Source: Cobetia amphilecti (GTDB taxonomy: Bacteria; Pseudomonadota; Gammaproteobacteria; Pseudomonadales; Halomonadaceae). Taken from it: a DNA stretch of 64,000 nt. Below the pieces are notes generated by a model. It did no database searches. It was not told where the DNA came from and was given only the letters and a program-made list of their open reading frames with translations. Location: NCBI RefSeq assembly GCF_030010415.1, contig NZ_JASCSA010000005.1; one strand, given 5' to 3'. A program made the translations under genes and the position numbers. The number at the start of each line of letters is the position of its first letter. Position 1 is the first letter of the stretch. Shown one piece after another: positions 53,210 to 61,427 of this stretch.

Positions 53210-54811
53210 TCAGCCGGGATTGGCATCCTCCGGCAGTGGCCACTGGTAGCGCCTTGCCACCTCATCGTTCTCCATCGACTCCAGATGGACAGGGAAGCCC
53301 CACAGCTGATGCAGATAGCGCATCACGGGATAGACGCTGCGCGCCAGCGGGCGGCGATCATCCTGCACATGGCGCAAGGTCAGCGAGCGATCACCGCGAA
53401 TGTTGGCGGCCCACACCTGGATATTCGGCTCACGATGGCTCAGCGCGTACTGCACGCACAGCGCCTCACGAATGCGCTTGTAACCACGGCTGTCGTGAAT
53501 GGCGTCGATGACGAGATGCTCATCGCTGTCGTCATCGACCAGTGAGAACAGCTTGAGATCCCGGATCACCTTGGGCGACAGGAATTGCTGGATGAAGGAC
53601 TCATCCTTGAAGTTGCGCATCGCGAAGTGCACCGTTTCCAGCCAGTCGCTGCCGGCGATATCCGGGAACCACTCACGATCCTCATCATCGGGGTGCTCAC
53701 AGACACGCTTGATATCGGTGAACATCGCGAAGCCCAGCGCATAGGGATTGATGCCGTTGTAATGCGGGTGATCGAAGCCGGGCTGCTGCACCACCGAGGT
53801 ATGCGACTGCAGGAACTCGAGGATCACGCCCTCGCCGATCAACCCCTCATCGTAGAGCTGATTCATGATGGTGTAGTGCCAGAAACACGCCCAGCCCTCG
53901 TTCATCACCTGCGTCTGGCGCTGCGGGTAGAAGTACTGCGCCAGCTTGCGCACGATACGCACCAGCTCGCGCTGCCAGGGCTCCAGCAACGGGGCATTCT
54001 TCTCGATGAAATAGAGCAGGTTCTCCTGCGGTTCCGGCGGATAGCGGCCGCGCCGATGCAGACCGAGAGGATCATTGACCTCATCGACCACCTCATCCTC
54101 TTCGCCCGCCTGGGGAATCGTGGTCCACAGTGCATTCACCTGGGCCTGCAGGTAGGCCTCACGCTCCTGCTGACGCTGGACCTCCTCTTCCGGCGAGATG
54201 GCCGAAGGACGCTTGTAGCGATCCACGCCATAGTTCTGCAGTGCATGGCAGGCATCGAGCAGCTGCTCGACGGCGTCCACGCCATGACGCTCCTCGCACT
54301 CGGACACGTATTTCCGCGCGAAGACGAGGTAGTCGATGATCGCCGAGGCATCCGTCCAGGTGCGGAACAGATAATTGCCCTTGAAGAAGCTGTTGTGGCC
54401 ATAGCAGGCATGCGCCATGACCAGAATCTGCATCATCAGGGTGTTCTCTTCCATCAGATAGGCGATGCACGGGTCGGAGTTGATCACCAGCTCATAGGCC
54501 AGCCCCATCTGCCCTCGCCGATACGCCTGCTCCACCGACAGGAACTGCTTGCCGAACGACCAGTGATGGTAGCCGACCGGCATGCCGATGCTGGCGTAGG
54601 CATCCATCATCTGCTCGGACGTGATCACCTCGATCTGGTTGGGGTAGATATCCAGCTTGTACTGCGCGGCGATGCGCGCGATCTCGCTTTCGAAATGCTC
54701 GAGCAATTCGAAGGTCCAATCCGACCCGCTGGCCGGCTGGGTGTCTTCCAGACGGTTATCGATGCGCTTGCTCATTCGGTCATCAAGACCGCCATCAAGA
54801 CCATGACTCAT
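53210..54811 (-). CDS. SpoVR family protein
   Basis: A 533-residue cytosolic protein of the SpoVR/YcgB family. Hallmarks are GMPVGYHHWSFGKQFLSVEQ, INSDPCIAYLMEENTLMMQ, MAHACYGHNSFFKGNYLF, QVMNEGWACFWHYTIMNQLY and HYNGINPYALGFAMFTDIKR. The function is not known; in E. coli it is RpoS-controlled and in many proteobacteria it is coexpressed with YeaG and YeaH. ATG at 54811 follows AGGAGG at 5 nt; the frame runs 300 bases further upstream into yeaH, but is not conserved. It is third in the cluster. Confidence 0.93.
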   Translation of the reverse strand: MSHGLDGGLDDRMSKRIDNRLEDTQPASGSDWTFELLEHFESEIARIAAQYKLDIYPNQIEVITSEQMMDAYASIGMPVGYHHWSFGKQFLSVEQAYRRGQMGLAYELVINSDPCIAYLMEENTLMMQILVMAHACYGHNSFFKGNYLFRTWTDASAIIDYLVFARKYVSECEERHGVDAVEQLLDACHALQNYGVDRYKRPSAISPEEEVQRQQEREAYLQAQVNALWTTIPQAGEEDEVVDEVNDPLGLHRRGRYPPEPQENLLYFIEKNAPLLEPWQRELVRIVRKLAQYFYPQRQTQVMNEGWACFWHYTIMNQLYDEGLIGEGVILEFLQSHTSVVQQPGFDHPHYNGINPYALGFAMFTDIKRVCEHPDDEDREWFPDIAGSDWLETVHFAMRNFKDESFIQQFLSPKVIRDLKLFSLVDDDSDEHLVIDAIHDSRGYKRIREALCVQYALSHREPNIQVWAANIRGDRSLTLRHVQDDRRPLARSVYPVMRYLHQLWGFPVHLESMENDEVARRYQWPLPEDANPG

Positions 54812-54858
54812 GAGGCCTCCTGGCCCGGCGCGACTGCCGGGCACGTCGCATGATGTGA

Positions 54859-56142
54859 TCAGGCGCTGATGCGGCGCTTGAACAGCTCGCGGAACACCGG
54901 GTAGATATCGCCTGCCTCGACGATCTGCTGCATGGCAAAGCGTTCCGGAAATTCCGCCTCGACCCGCTCGTACTCCTCCCATAGCGCCTGATGGGCATGC
55001 GGCGTAATCTCCACATAGGCGTAGTACTGCAGGCGCGGCATCAGCTTCTTGATCATCAGTTCGCGACAGTTGGTGGAATCGTCGTCCCAGTTGTCGCCAT
55101 CCGAGGCCTGCGCCACGTAGAGATTCCACTCACCGGCCGGATAGCGCGATTCGATCACCTCATCGAGCAGCGTGAGGGCACTGGACACGATGGTGCCGCC
55201 GGTCTCGCGGGAGTAGAAGAACTCCTCCTCGTCGACTTCCTTGGCAGCGGTGTGGTGACGAATGAAGACCAGCTCGACCTTCTCGTAGTTGCGCTCCAGA
55301 AACAGATACAGCAACAGGAAGAAACGCTTGCCGATGTCCTTGTGCGCCTGGGTCATCGACCCCGAGACATCCATCACGCAGAACATCACCGCCTTGTTGG
55401 ACGGCATCGGCTGATTGATGAGGTGGTTGTAGCGCAGGTCATAGGTATCGAGGAACGGCACCGCCTTGAGGCGCGCCTCGAGCCGCTCGATTTCCGCCTT
55501 GAGCTCACTGATGCGCACCTTGTTGCGCAGCACCGGGTCCTTGCGCTCCTCCTGCTCCAGCGCTTCGACAGCCTCCTTCAGCGCCCGCTTGATCGGGGAA
55601 CGCATCGCGATGCGCCGCGCCTGTGCTGAACGCATCGAGCGCACGATGTTGATACGTGCCGGTGTGCCGTCACGCGCGATCCCCGCGCGCACCGGGCGCA
55701 CCTCTTCCATGTCCGCGATCTGCTTGCGCTCCAGATGCGGCAGTTCCAGCCCGTCGAAGACGAACTCGAGAAATTCCTCACGCGACAGGGTGAAGGCAAA
55801 GTCGTCTTCCCCCTCGCCCTGGTTGGAGGCCTGGCCCTCGCCACTGCCGCCTCCCCCACCACCGCCGCTGGGACGGCGCATGCGGTCCCCTTCGACAAAT
55901 TCCTTGTTGCCGGGATTGATCACACGCCGCTTGCCGCCCTGCCCGTGCTGGAAGACCGGCTCGGAAATGTCTCGCGTCGGAATGGAGACTTCCTCGCCGC
56001 GCTCCATGTCGGTGATGGAGCGCCGATTGACGGCATCCTCCACCGCCCGCTTGATATGACTACGATAGCGCCGAATGAAGCGCTGTCGATTCACTGCACT
56101 CTTGTTGCGTGCATTGCTGCGTCGATCAATGAAATAACTCAT
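54859..56142 (-). CDS. yeaH: YeaH/YhbH family protein (DUF444)
   Basis: A 427-residue protein. The N-terminal basic part has NRQRFIRRYRSHIKRAVEDA, then a Gly-rich linker (RRPSGGGGGGGSGEGQ), and a C-terminal von Willebrand A-like domain with MFCVMDVSGSMTQAHKDIGK, where DVSGS is the metal-site motif, and ASDGDNWDDDSTNCRELM. YeaH works with the kinase YeaG in nitrogen starvation and stationary-phase stress in E. coli. AAGGAGGG precedes the ATG. It lies between yeaG and spoVR. Confidence 0.94.
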   Translation of the reverse strand: MSYFIDRRSNARNKSAVNRQRFIRRYRSHIKRAVEDAVNRRSITDMERGEEVSIPTRDISEPVFQHGQGGKRRVINPGNKEFVEGDRMRRPSGGGGGGGSGEGQASNQGEGEDDFAFTLSREEFLEFVFDGLELPHLERKQIADMEEVRPVRAGIARDGTPARINIVRSMRSAQARRIAMRSPIKRALKEAVEALEQEERKDPVLRNKVRISELKAEIERLEARLKAVPFLDTYDLRYNHLINQPMPSNKAVMFCVMDVSGSMTQAHKDIGKRFFLLLYLFLERNYEKVELVFIRHHTAAKEVDEEEFFYSRETGGTIVSSALTLLDEVIESRYPAGEWNLYVAQASDGDNWDDDSTNCRELMIKKLMPRLQYYAYVEITPHAHQALWEEYERVEAEFPERFAMQQIVEAGDIYPVFRELFKRRISA

Positions 56143-56189
56143 TCGCCCTCCTTGCCGGCCCCGCCCTCAGCGGATGGCCGGATGGCAAG

Positions 56190-56216
56190 TGCCGGCGGCA
56201 ATCGTGCCCGCCGGCA
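56190..56216 (-). repeat. Hairpin between yeaG and yeaH
   Basis: A perfect 9-bp GC stem (56190-56198 with 56208-56216) with a 9-nt loop sits in the 97-base gap between the two genes. No T-run follows; it may set relative mRNA stability. Confidence 0.55.
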
Positions 56217-56239
56217 GGCCTGTCGTCAGTCGGCAGGGC

Positions 56240-58162
56240 TTACTGCGACTTGCGTACGCGCAGGTACCATTCGGACAACAGGCGCACCTGCTTCTCGGTG
56301 TAGCCGCGATCCACCATGCGCGCCACGAAGTCCTCGTGCTTGCGCTGGTCGGATGCCGAGGCCTTGGCATTGAAGGAGATGACCGGCAGCAGCTCTTCGG
56401 TATTGGCGAACATCTTCTTCTCGATCACCGCACGCAGCTTCTCGTAGGACTGCCAGCTCGGGTTGGTACCGTTGTTCTGCGCCCGTGCGCGCAGCACGAA
56501 GTTGACCACCTCGTGACGGAAATCCTTCGGGTTGGAGATGCCCGCGGGCTTCTCGATCTTCTCCAGCTCCTCGTTGAGTGACTGACGGTCCAGCAGTTCG
56601 CCGGTCTCGGGATCGCGATACTCCTGCTCCTGGATCCAGAAGTCGGCATAGGTCACATAGCGATCGAAGATGTTCTGCCCATACTCGGAATAGGACTCGA
56701 GATAGGCGGTCTGGATCTCCTTGCCGATGAAATCGACATAGCGGGGTGCCAGGTATTCCTTGATATAGCGCAGGTAGCGCTCGTGGGTTTCCTTGGGCAG
56801 CTGTTCCTGATCGAGGCGCTGCTCCAGCACGTAGAGCAGATGGACCGGATTGGCCGCGACCTCACTGGCATCGAAGTTGAAGACCTTGGAGAGAATCTTG
56901 AAGGCAAAGCGTGTCGAGAGCCCATCCATCCCCTCGTCGACACCGGCGCTGTCGCGGTATTCCTGGATCGACTTGGCGCGCGGATCGGTATCCTTGAGGT
57001 TCTCGCCGTCATAGATGCGCATCTTCGAGTAGACGCTGGAATTCTCCGGCTCACGCAGACGCGACAGCACGATGAACTGGGACAGCATGCGCAGCGTATC
57101 CGGGGCACAGGGCGCCTGGTTCAGCGACGAATGCTCCAGCAGCTTGGCGTAGATCTTGACCTCCTCGGAGGCGCGCAGGCAGTAAGGGACCTTGACGATA
57201 TAGACGCGATCGAGGAAGGCCTCGTTGTTGCGGTTGTTGCGGAATGCCTGCCACTCGCTCTCGTTGGAGTGCGCCAGCACCACGCCATCGAAGGGAATCG
57301 CACCCATGCCTTCCGTCGGGTTGTAATTGCCCTCCTGGGTCGCGGTCAGCAGCGGATGCAGCACCTTGATCGGCGCCTTGAACATCTCGACGAATTCCAT
57401 CAGCCCCTGGTTGGCCTTGCACAGCCCGCCGGAGAAGCTGTAGGCATCCGGGTCGTCCTGGGCATAGAGCTCCAGTTGACGGATATCGACCTTGCCGACC
57501 AGCGCGGAAATGTCCTGGTTGTTGTCATCGCCCGGCTCGGTCTTGGAGATACCGATCTGATTGAGGCGCGAGGGGTAGAGTTTGACCACGCGGAACTTGC
57601 TGATATCGCCGCCATATTCCTTGAGGCGCTTGGCGGCCCACGGCGACATGGCACTGCGCATGCAGCGCTGGGGAATGCCGTACTCCTTCTCGATCAGCTC
57701 GCCATCTTCCTCCGGCGAGAACAGCCCCAAAGGAGACTCGAAGACCGGCGAGCCCTTGATGGCATAGAAGGGAATCTGCTCCATCAGCAGCTTGAGACGC
57801 TCCGCCAGAGACGACTTGCCGCCGCCCACCGGGCCGAGCAGATACAGGATCTGCTTGCGCTCCTCCAGTCCCTGCGCCGCATGCCGGAAGTAGGAAACGA
57901 TCTGCTCGATAGCCTCTTCCATGCCATAGAACTCGGCAAAGCTTGGATAACGGCGGATCAGCTTGTTGGAAAAGATACGGGAAAGACTGGGGTCCTTGGC
58001 GGTATCGATGACCTCCGGTTCACCGATGGCCGCCAGCATGCGCTCGGCAGCGCTGGCGTAGGCAGTAGTGTCCTGCCGGCACAACTCCAGGTACTCCTGG
58101 AGACTCATCTCTTCTTGCTGAATCCGCTCGTAGCGGCTCTGCACGTGATCGAAGATGCTCAT
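56240..58162 (-). CDS. yeaG: PrkA-family serine protein kinase YeaG
   Basis: A 640-residue AAA+-type kinase. The N-terminal part has EYLELCRQDTTAYASAAERM, Walker A LGPVGGGKSSLAERLKLLME, and DGVVLAHSNESEWQAF; the C-terminal PrkA kinase domain (about 390-640) holds EIQTAYLESYSEYGQNIFDR and FVLRARAQNNGTNPSW. It phosphorylates proteins and itself under nitrogen stress and influences sigma-S. AAGGAGG precedes the ATG. It is first in the yeaG-yeaH-spoVR cluster. Confidence 0.95.
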   Translation of the reverse strand: MSIFDHVQSRYERIQQEEMSLQEYLELCRQDTTAYASAAERMLAAIGEPEVIDTAKDPSLSRIFSNKLIRRYPSFAEFYGMEEAIEQIVSYFRHAAQGLEERKQILYLLGPVGGGKSSLAERLKLLMEQIPFYAIKGSPVFESPLGLFSPEEDGELIEKEYGIPQRCMRSAMSPWAAKRLKEYGGDISKFRVVKLYPSRLNQIGISKTEPGDDNNQDISALVGKVDIRQLELYAQDDPDAYSFSGGLCKANQGLMEFVEMFKAPIKVLHPLLTATQEGNYNPTEGMGAIPFDGVVLAHSNESEWQAFRNNRNNEAFLDRVYIVKVPYCLRASEEVKIYAKLLEHSSLNQAPCAPDTLRMLSQFIVLSRLREPENSSVYSKMRIYDGENLKDTDPRAKSIQEYRDSAGVDEGMDGLSTRFAFKILSKVFNFDASEVAANPVHLLYVLEQRLDQEQLPKETHERYLRYIKEYLAPRYVDFIGKEIQTAYLESYSEYGQNIFDRYVTYADFWIQEQEYRDPETGELLDRQSLNEELEKIEKPAGISNPKDFRHEVVNFVLRARAQNNGTNPSWQSYEKLRAVIEKKMFANTEELLPVISFNAKASASDQRKHEDFVARMVDRGYTEKQVRLLSEWYLRVRKSQ

Positions 58163-58793
58163 GGAAGCCTCCTTGTCGCGACATCAGTCGCTGGGACCAT
58201 CGCCGGGCCCACTCAGGTAAGACCGCAAAATTCGTTCGTCCGCTCAGCCTGGATAGCGTACGCAGGACGACTGCCTCGGCGTGTTTATCAGCATAGGTCG
58301 ATATAGGGTGCTGGTGTCCAATACAGTGAATGAATGCATTCAACGAACTTTCCGCCGGCGGAGCCAGTTCTGCCAAGCACCGCAGGATCTACGGCAGCCA
58401 GTGGGTCAGCAGACACTACGATGGCGCCTGAACGTCCCTGACAACGCGTTGAAGAAAGCTTCGAAAGACGCGAAAACTCGACCAATGCTTCTGCTGTCGC
58501 GGGTGATTCACTCATGTCATGTTGCACCGCAGCACACCTTGAGCATAGGAACAGACTGACGGTTGACGCCAGTCACTCCCACGCCCAGACGGCACTGCAT
58601 ACCAACCAGGCGAGCAAGAATGGCCGCGCCCACACTTCACTCCCGACCATCCCCGCCACGCTTCATAAAGCCTCCTGATTCGCCACAAAGACCATGAAAA
58701 CAACGACTGGCAACGAAGTGGCTACCAACCTGATCAGACTCTTGCCTCAATCACGCATGACGTTGACAAGACCGGATAACAGGCCACAAAAAA
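58163..58793. other. Long intergenic region upstream of yeaG
   Basis: About 630 bases contain no gene I can support. It must contain the yeaG promoter, perhaps sigma-S or sigma-54 dependent as in other bacteria, but I see no clear -24/-12 GG-GC element. Short open frames look random. Confidence 0.4.
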
Positions 58794-58819
58794 ATCCCCA
58801 CCGCTGGGGCGATGGGGAT
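58788..58819 (-). terminator. Terminator of threonine aldolase-like gene
   Basis: A 7-bp stem (58794-58800 with 58813-58819) with a partly self-pairing loop is followed on the minus strand by a run of seven T residues. Confidence 0.85.
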
Positions 58820-58865
58820 CTCGAGGGAGGCGCTCACGCCTTCGGGACTGCCTGAATCAAGAGGC

Positions 58866-59951
58866 TCACAGCACGTCGCGAATATCCTTGAGCAAGGCGT
58901 CGAGCAACTCGGTGGTGGTATTCCAGGAGCAGACGAAGCGCGCGCCACCCGCACCGATGAAGGTATAGAAGGTCCAGCCACGCTCACGCAGTGCCGCCAG
59001 CACATGCTCGGGGAAGCTGGCGAACACGCTGTTGGCCTCGCTGGGGAACAGCAGCTCGATGCCCTCCAGCGCCTCGAGACGCTCGGCCAGATACTGCGCC
59101 ATGCCGTTTGCATGGCGGGCGTTGTTCAGCCAGACATCATTTTCCAGCAGCCCCATCCAGGGCGCCGCGATGAAGCGCATCTTGGAGGCCAGCTGACCGG
59201 CCTGCTTGCAGCGGTAATCGAAATCGCGTGCCAGCTTGCGATCGAAAAAGATCACCGCCTCCCCCATGGCCAGACCATTCTTGGTACCGGAGAAGCACAG
59301 CACGTCCACGCCCGCCTTCCAGGTCAGCTCAGCCGGCGAGACATTCAGCGCGGCGCAGGCATTGGCGAAACGGGCGCCATCCATATGGATCTGCAGATCA
59401 TGACGGTCCGCCACTTCACGAATCGCCTGCAGCTCTTCCAGGCTGTAGACGGTGCCGACCTCGGTGCACTGGGTCAGGGAGATCACGCGCGGACGCGGAT
59501 AGTGGATATCGCTGCGCTTGGTGACCAGCTGCTCGATGCCTTCCGGCGTCAGCTTGCCGTCGGGGCCCGGCGCGTTGAGCAACTTGGAACCGTTGGAGAA
59601 GAACTCCGGCCCGCCGCATTCATCGGTCTCGATATGGGCCAGTTCGTGGCAGATGACGCTGTGATAGGACTGGCACAGGTGGGCCAGCGACAGGGAGTTG
59701 GCGGCGGTGCCATTGAAGACGAAGAACACCTCGCACTCGGTCTCGAACAGCTGACGGAAGCTGTCGGTGACCTGCTGTGTCCAGCGGTCATTGCCGTAGG
59801 CGAGATCGTCATCACGATTGGCCTGCATCATGTACGCCATTGCCTCGGGACAGATACCGGACGTATTGTCACTGGCCAGAAAGCGTGAAGTGCACGCCTC
59901 ATCGGCAGCAGAGGTCGCAGCGGGGGTCGGGGCAATGGCGTCAGTCGTCAT
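58866..59951 (-). CDS. ltaE: Low-specificity L-threonine aldolase-like enzyme
   Basis: A 361-residue PLP enzyme of the beta-eliminating lyase family that cleaves threonine or allo-threonine to glycine and acetaldehyde. It has FLASDNTSGICPEAMAYM, FVFNGTAANSLSL, the cofactor Asp-type segment IHMDGARFANACAAL, and the PLP Lys in LCFSGTKNGLAMGEAVIFF. ATG at 59951 is chosen over a longer frame, with a weak GGAA site. It is on the same strand as the next two upstream genes but with gaps of about 200 bases. Confidence 0.88.
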   Translation of the reverse strand: MTTDAIAPTPAATSAADEACTSRFLASDNTSGICPEAMAYMMQANRDDDLAYGNDRWTQQVTDSFRQLFETECEVFFVFNGTAANSLSLAHLCQSYHSVICHELAHIETDECGGPEFFSNGSKLLNAPGPDGKLTPEGIEQLVTKRSDIHYPRPRVISLTQCTEVGTVYSLEELQAIREVADRHDLQIHMDGARFANACAALNVSPAELTWKAGVDVLCFSGTKNGLAMGEAVIFFDRKLARDFDYRCKQAGQLASKMRFIAAPWMGLLENDVWLNNARHANGMAQYLAERLEALEGIELLFPSEANSVFASFPEHVLAALRERGWTFYTFIGAGGARFVCSWNTTTELLDALLKDIRDVL

Positions 59952-60001
59952 GGGGATTTCCAGAGCGGGACAGGGGATCACCCTGTCCGGTGAAACAGAC
60001 A

Positions 60002-60024
60002 CGGCTCCCGGATGGCAGGAGCCG
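60002..60024 (-). terminator. Weak terminator after the D-cysteine desulfhydrase-like gene
   Basis: A 7-bp stem (60002-60008 with 60018-60024) with a 9-nt loop is followed on the minus strand by a T-rich but broken tract. Confidence 0.5.
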
Positions 60025-60150
60025 CTGCAGAAACTCCATCATAACAGCGCTGCACGCCGCCGCCAGTGGCAGGTGAAGGCTGCACGCAAGCCACCGGAGG
60101 GCGCCTCGCGAGAGGAGACGAGCCAGATGACACTCGCCTCGCCAGCACCC

Positions 60151-61176
60151 TCAGATGGCCTGCAACGCCGGATAACCTCGCCGCCCCTGCAAGCCCCCGC
60201 TGTGCAGCACGCGAATGCGCGTACCGCGCGCGATCAGACCATTGGCAAGATGGTGCGCCAGCGCCGCAAACAGCTTGGCGGTGTAGACCGGCTCCACCGC
60301 AACGCCGGTCTCGGCCTCGAAGCGCTGAATGAACTGGATCAACCAGTCAGGCGCCTTGGCAAAGCCGCCGGCCTGCGCCCCCAGCCACAGGCCCCACTCC
60401 GGCGTCTTCTGCTGGCTGCCGCCACTCTCCGCCAGCAGGCGACGCACACGATGATAGAGCTGATCGCCATGATTCATGGTCGGCACCCCGATGACCCGCA
60501 GCCCATCGCGCTCGCCCAGCGCACTCAGCACCCCGGCAAGCGTCGTGCCGCTGCCACAGGCCAGCAGCACCAGCTGCGGCACAGATTCGCCCGGCACCGG
60601 CTCGGCCAGCGCCTGAGCCAACGGCGCCAGCCCGGCGACGCCTTCCACGCAACCGCCACCCTCGGGAATCCATACCCCCTCGCCATGGCGCCTGGCAAAA
60701 TCAGGCTGGTCGCGCTGCCGGTACTCGGCTCGCGAGACGAAACTCAAGCGCATGCCATTGTCTCGCGCATCGGCGAGCGTGGGCGTCAGCGGCGCTTCGG
60801 GATGCCCGCGCACCAGGCCATGCGTCTCGATGCCCAATCTGGCACCCGCCGCCGCCAGCGCATGCAGATGGTTCGACCAACCGCCCCCACAGCTGATGAT
60901 GCCCCGCTTCTCGCTCAACGCCCTGGCCAGCGGCAGGCGCAACTTCCAGGCCTTGTTGCCGGAAATCTCGCTGTCCAGCGTGTCGGCGCGCAGGCACTCG
61001 ACGATCACACCGGCCTCATCGGCCAGCGGCCACGCCAGGCGATCGACCGCTGGCGGCGTGAAGAGATCCAGCAGGCTGTCCAGTGTCTCGGCTACCGGCG
61101 GGGAGGCGGCCAGCGATGATGAAGTCCGAGCATCCTCCCTGTGAGGTGGCAAAGGACTGTCCTCGGTGTCCGGCAT
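60151..61176 (-). CDS. ACC deaminase / D-cysteine desulfhydrase family PLP enzyme
   Basis: A 341-residue fold-type II PLP enzyme. The PLP Lys lies in SEISGNKAWKLRLPLARAL, with ISCGGGWSNHLHALAAAGAR after it, LLACGSGTTLAGVLSAL as the phosphate-binding loop and VLHSGGLQGRRGYP near the end. These match the ACC deaminase/D-cysteine desulfhydrase family; which substrate is used cannot be decided, though the bacterial majority are D-cysteine or L-cysteate lyases. The start is uncertain: ATG at 61176 has GAGG at 7 nt, while ATG at 61224 would add 16 residues. Confidence 0.83.
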   Translation of the reverse strand: MPDTEDSPLPPHREDARTSSSLAASPPVAETLDSLLDLFTPPAVDRLAWPLADEAGVIVECLRADTLDSEISGNKAWKLRLPLARALSEKRGIISCGGGWSNHLHALAAAGARLGIETHGLVRGHPEAPLTPTLADARDNGMRLSFVSRAEYRQRDQPDFARRHGEGVWIPEGGGCVEGVAGLAPLAQALAEPVPGESVPQLVLLACGSGTTLAGVLSALGERDGLRVIGVPTMNHGDQLYHRVRRLLAESGGSQQKTPEWGLWLGAQAGGFAKAPDWLIQFIQRFEAETGVAVEPVYTAKLFAALAHHLANGLIARGTRIRVLHSGGLQGRRGYPALQAI

Positions 61177-61310
61177 CAGAGCCTCAGCGGTGGCATGGCG
61201 TAAGGCGGCAGCGTGCGGTGACATGAGCAGATCCCATCGTGGCGGCAAGGCAGAGATCAGAGCGCATCGAGCCGCTGGCGCGGCGCCCGAGGCAAACTCT
61301 GAAGACGACA

Positions 61311-61360
61311 AAGCCACCACGGAGGCACATGCAGCAAAGGCACGGCGTCCGCGGTGGCTT
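61311..61360 (-). terminator. Possible terminator after fadH
   Basis: An 8-bp stem (61311-61318 with 61353-61360) with a long, GC-rich loop and a short T-stretch on the minus strand lies about 70 bases after the fadH stop. Confidence 0.45.
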
Positions 61361-61427
61361 CCATCAGTCTAGGCAGTGGTCAGGCTCAGCTCAACGCTGA
61401 ATATCCCCATGCGTGATCGCGGTCAAC

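Noticed and set aside
54812..55129. 106-residue N-terminal extension of the SpoVR protein
   Set aside because: It overlaps yeaH, looks random and lies upstream of a perfect AGGAGG-ATG start at 54811.
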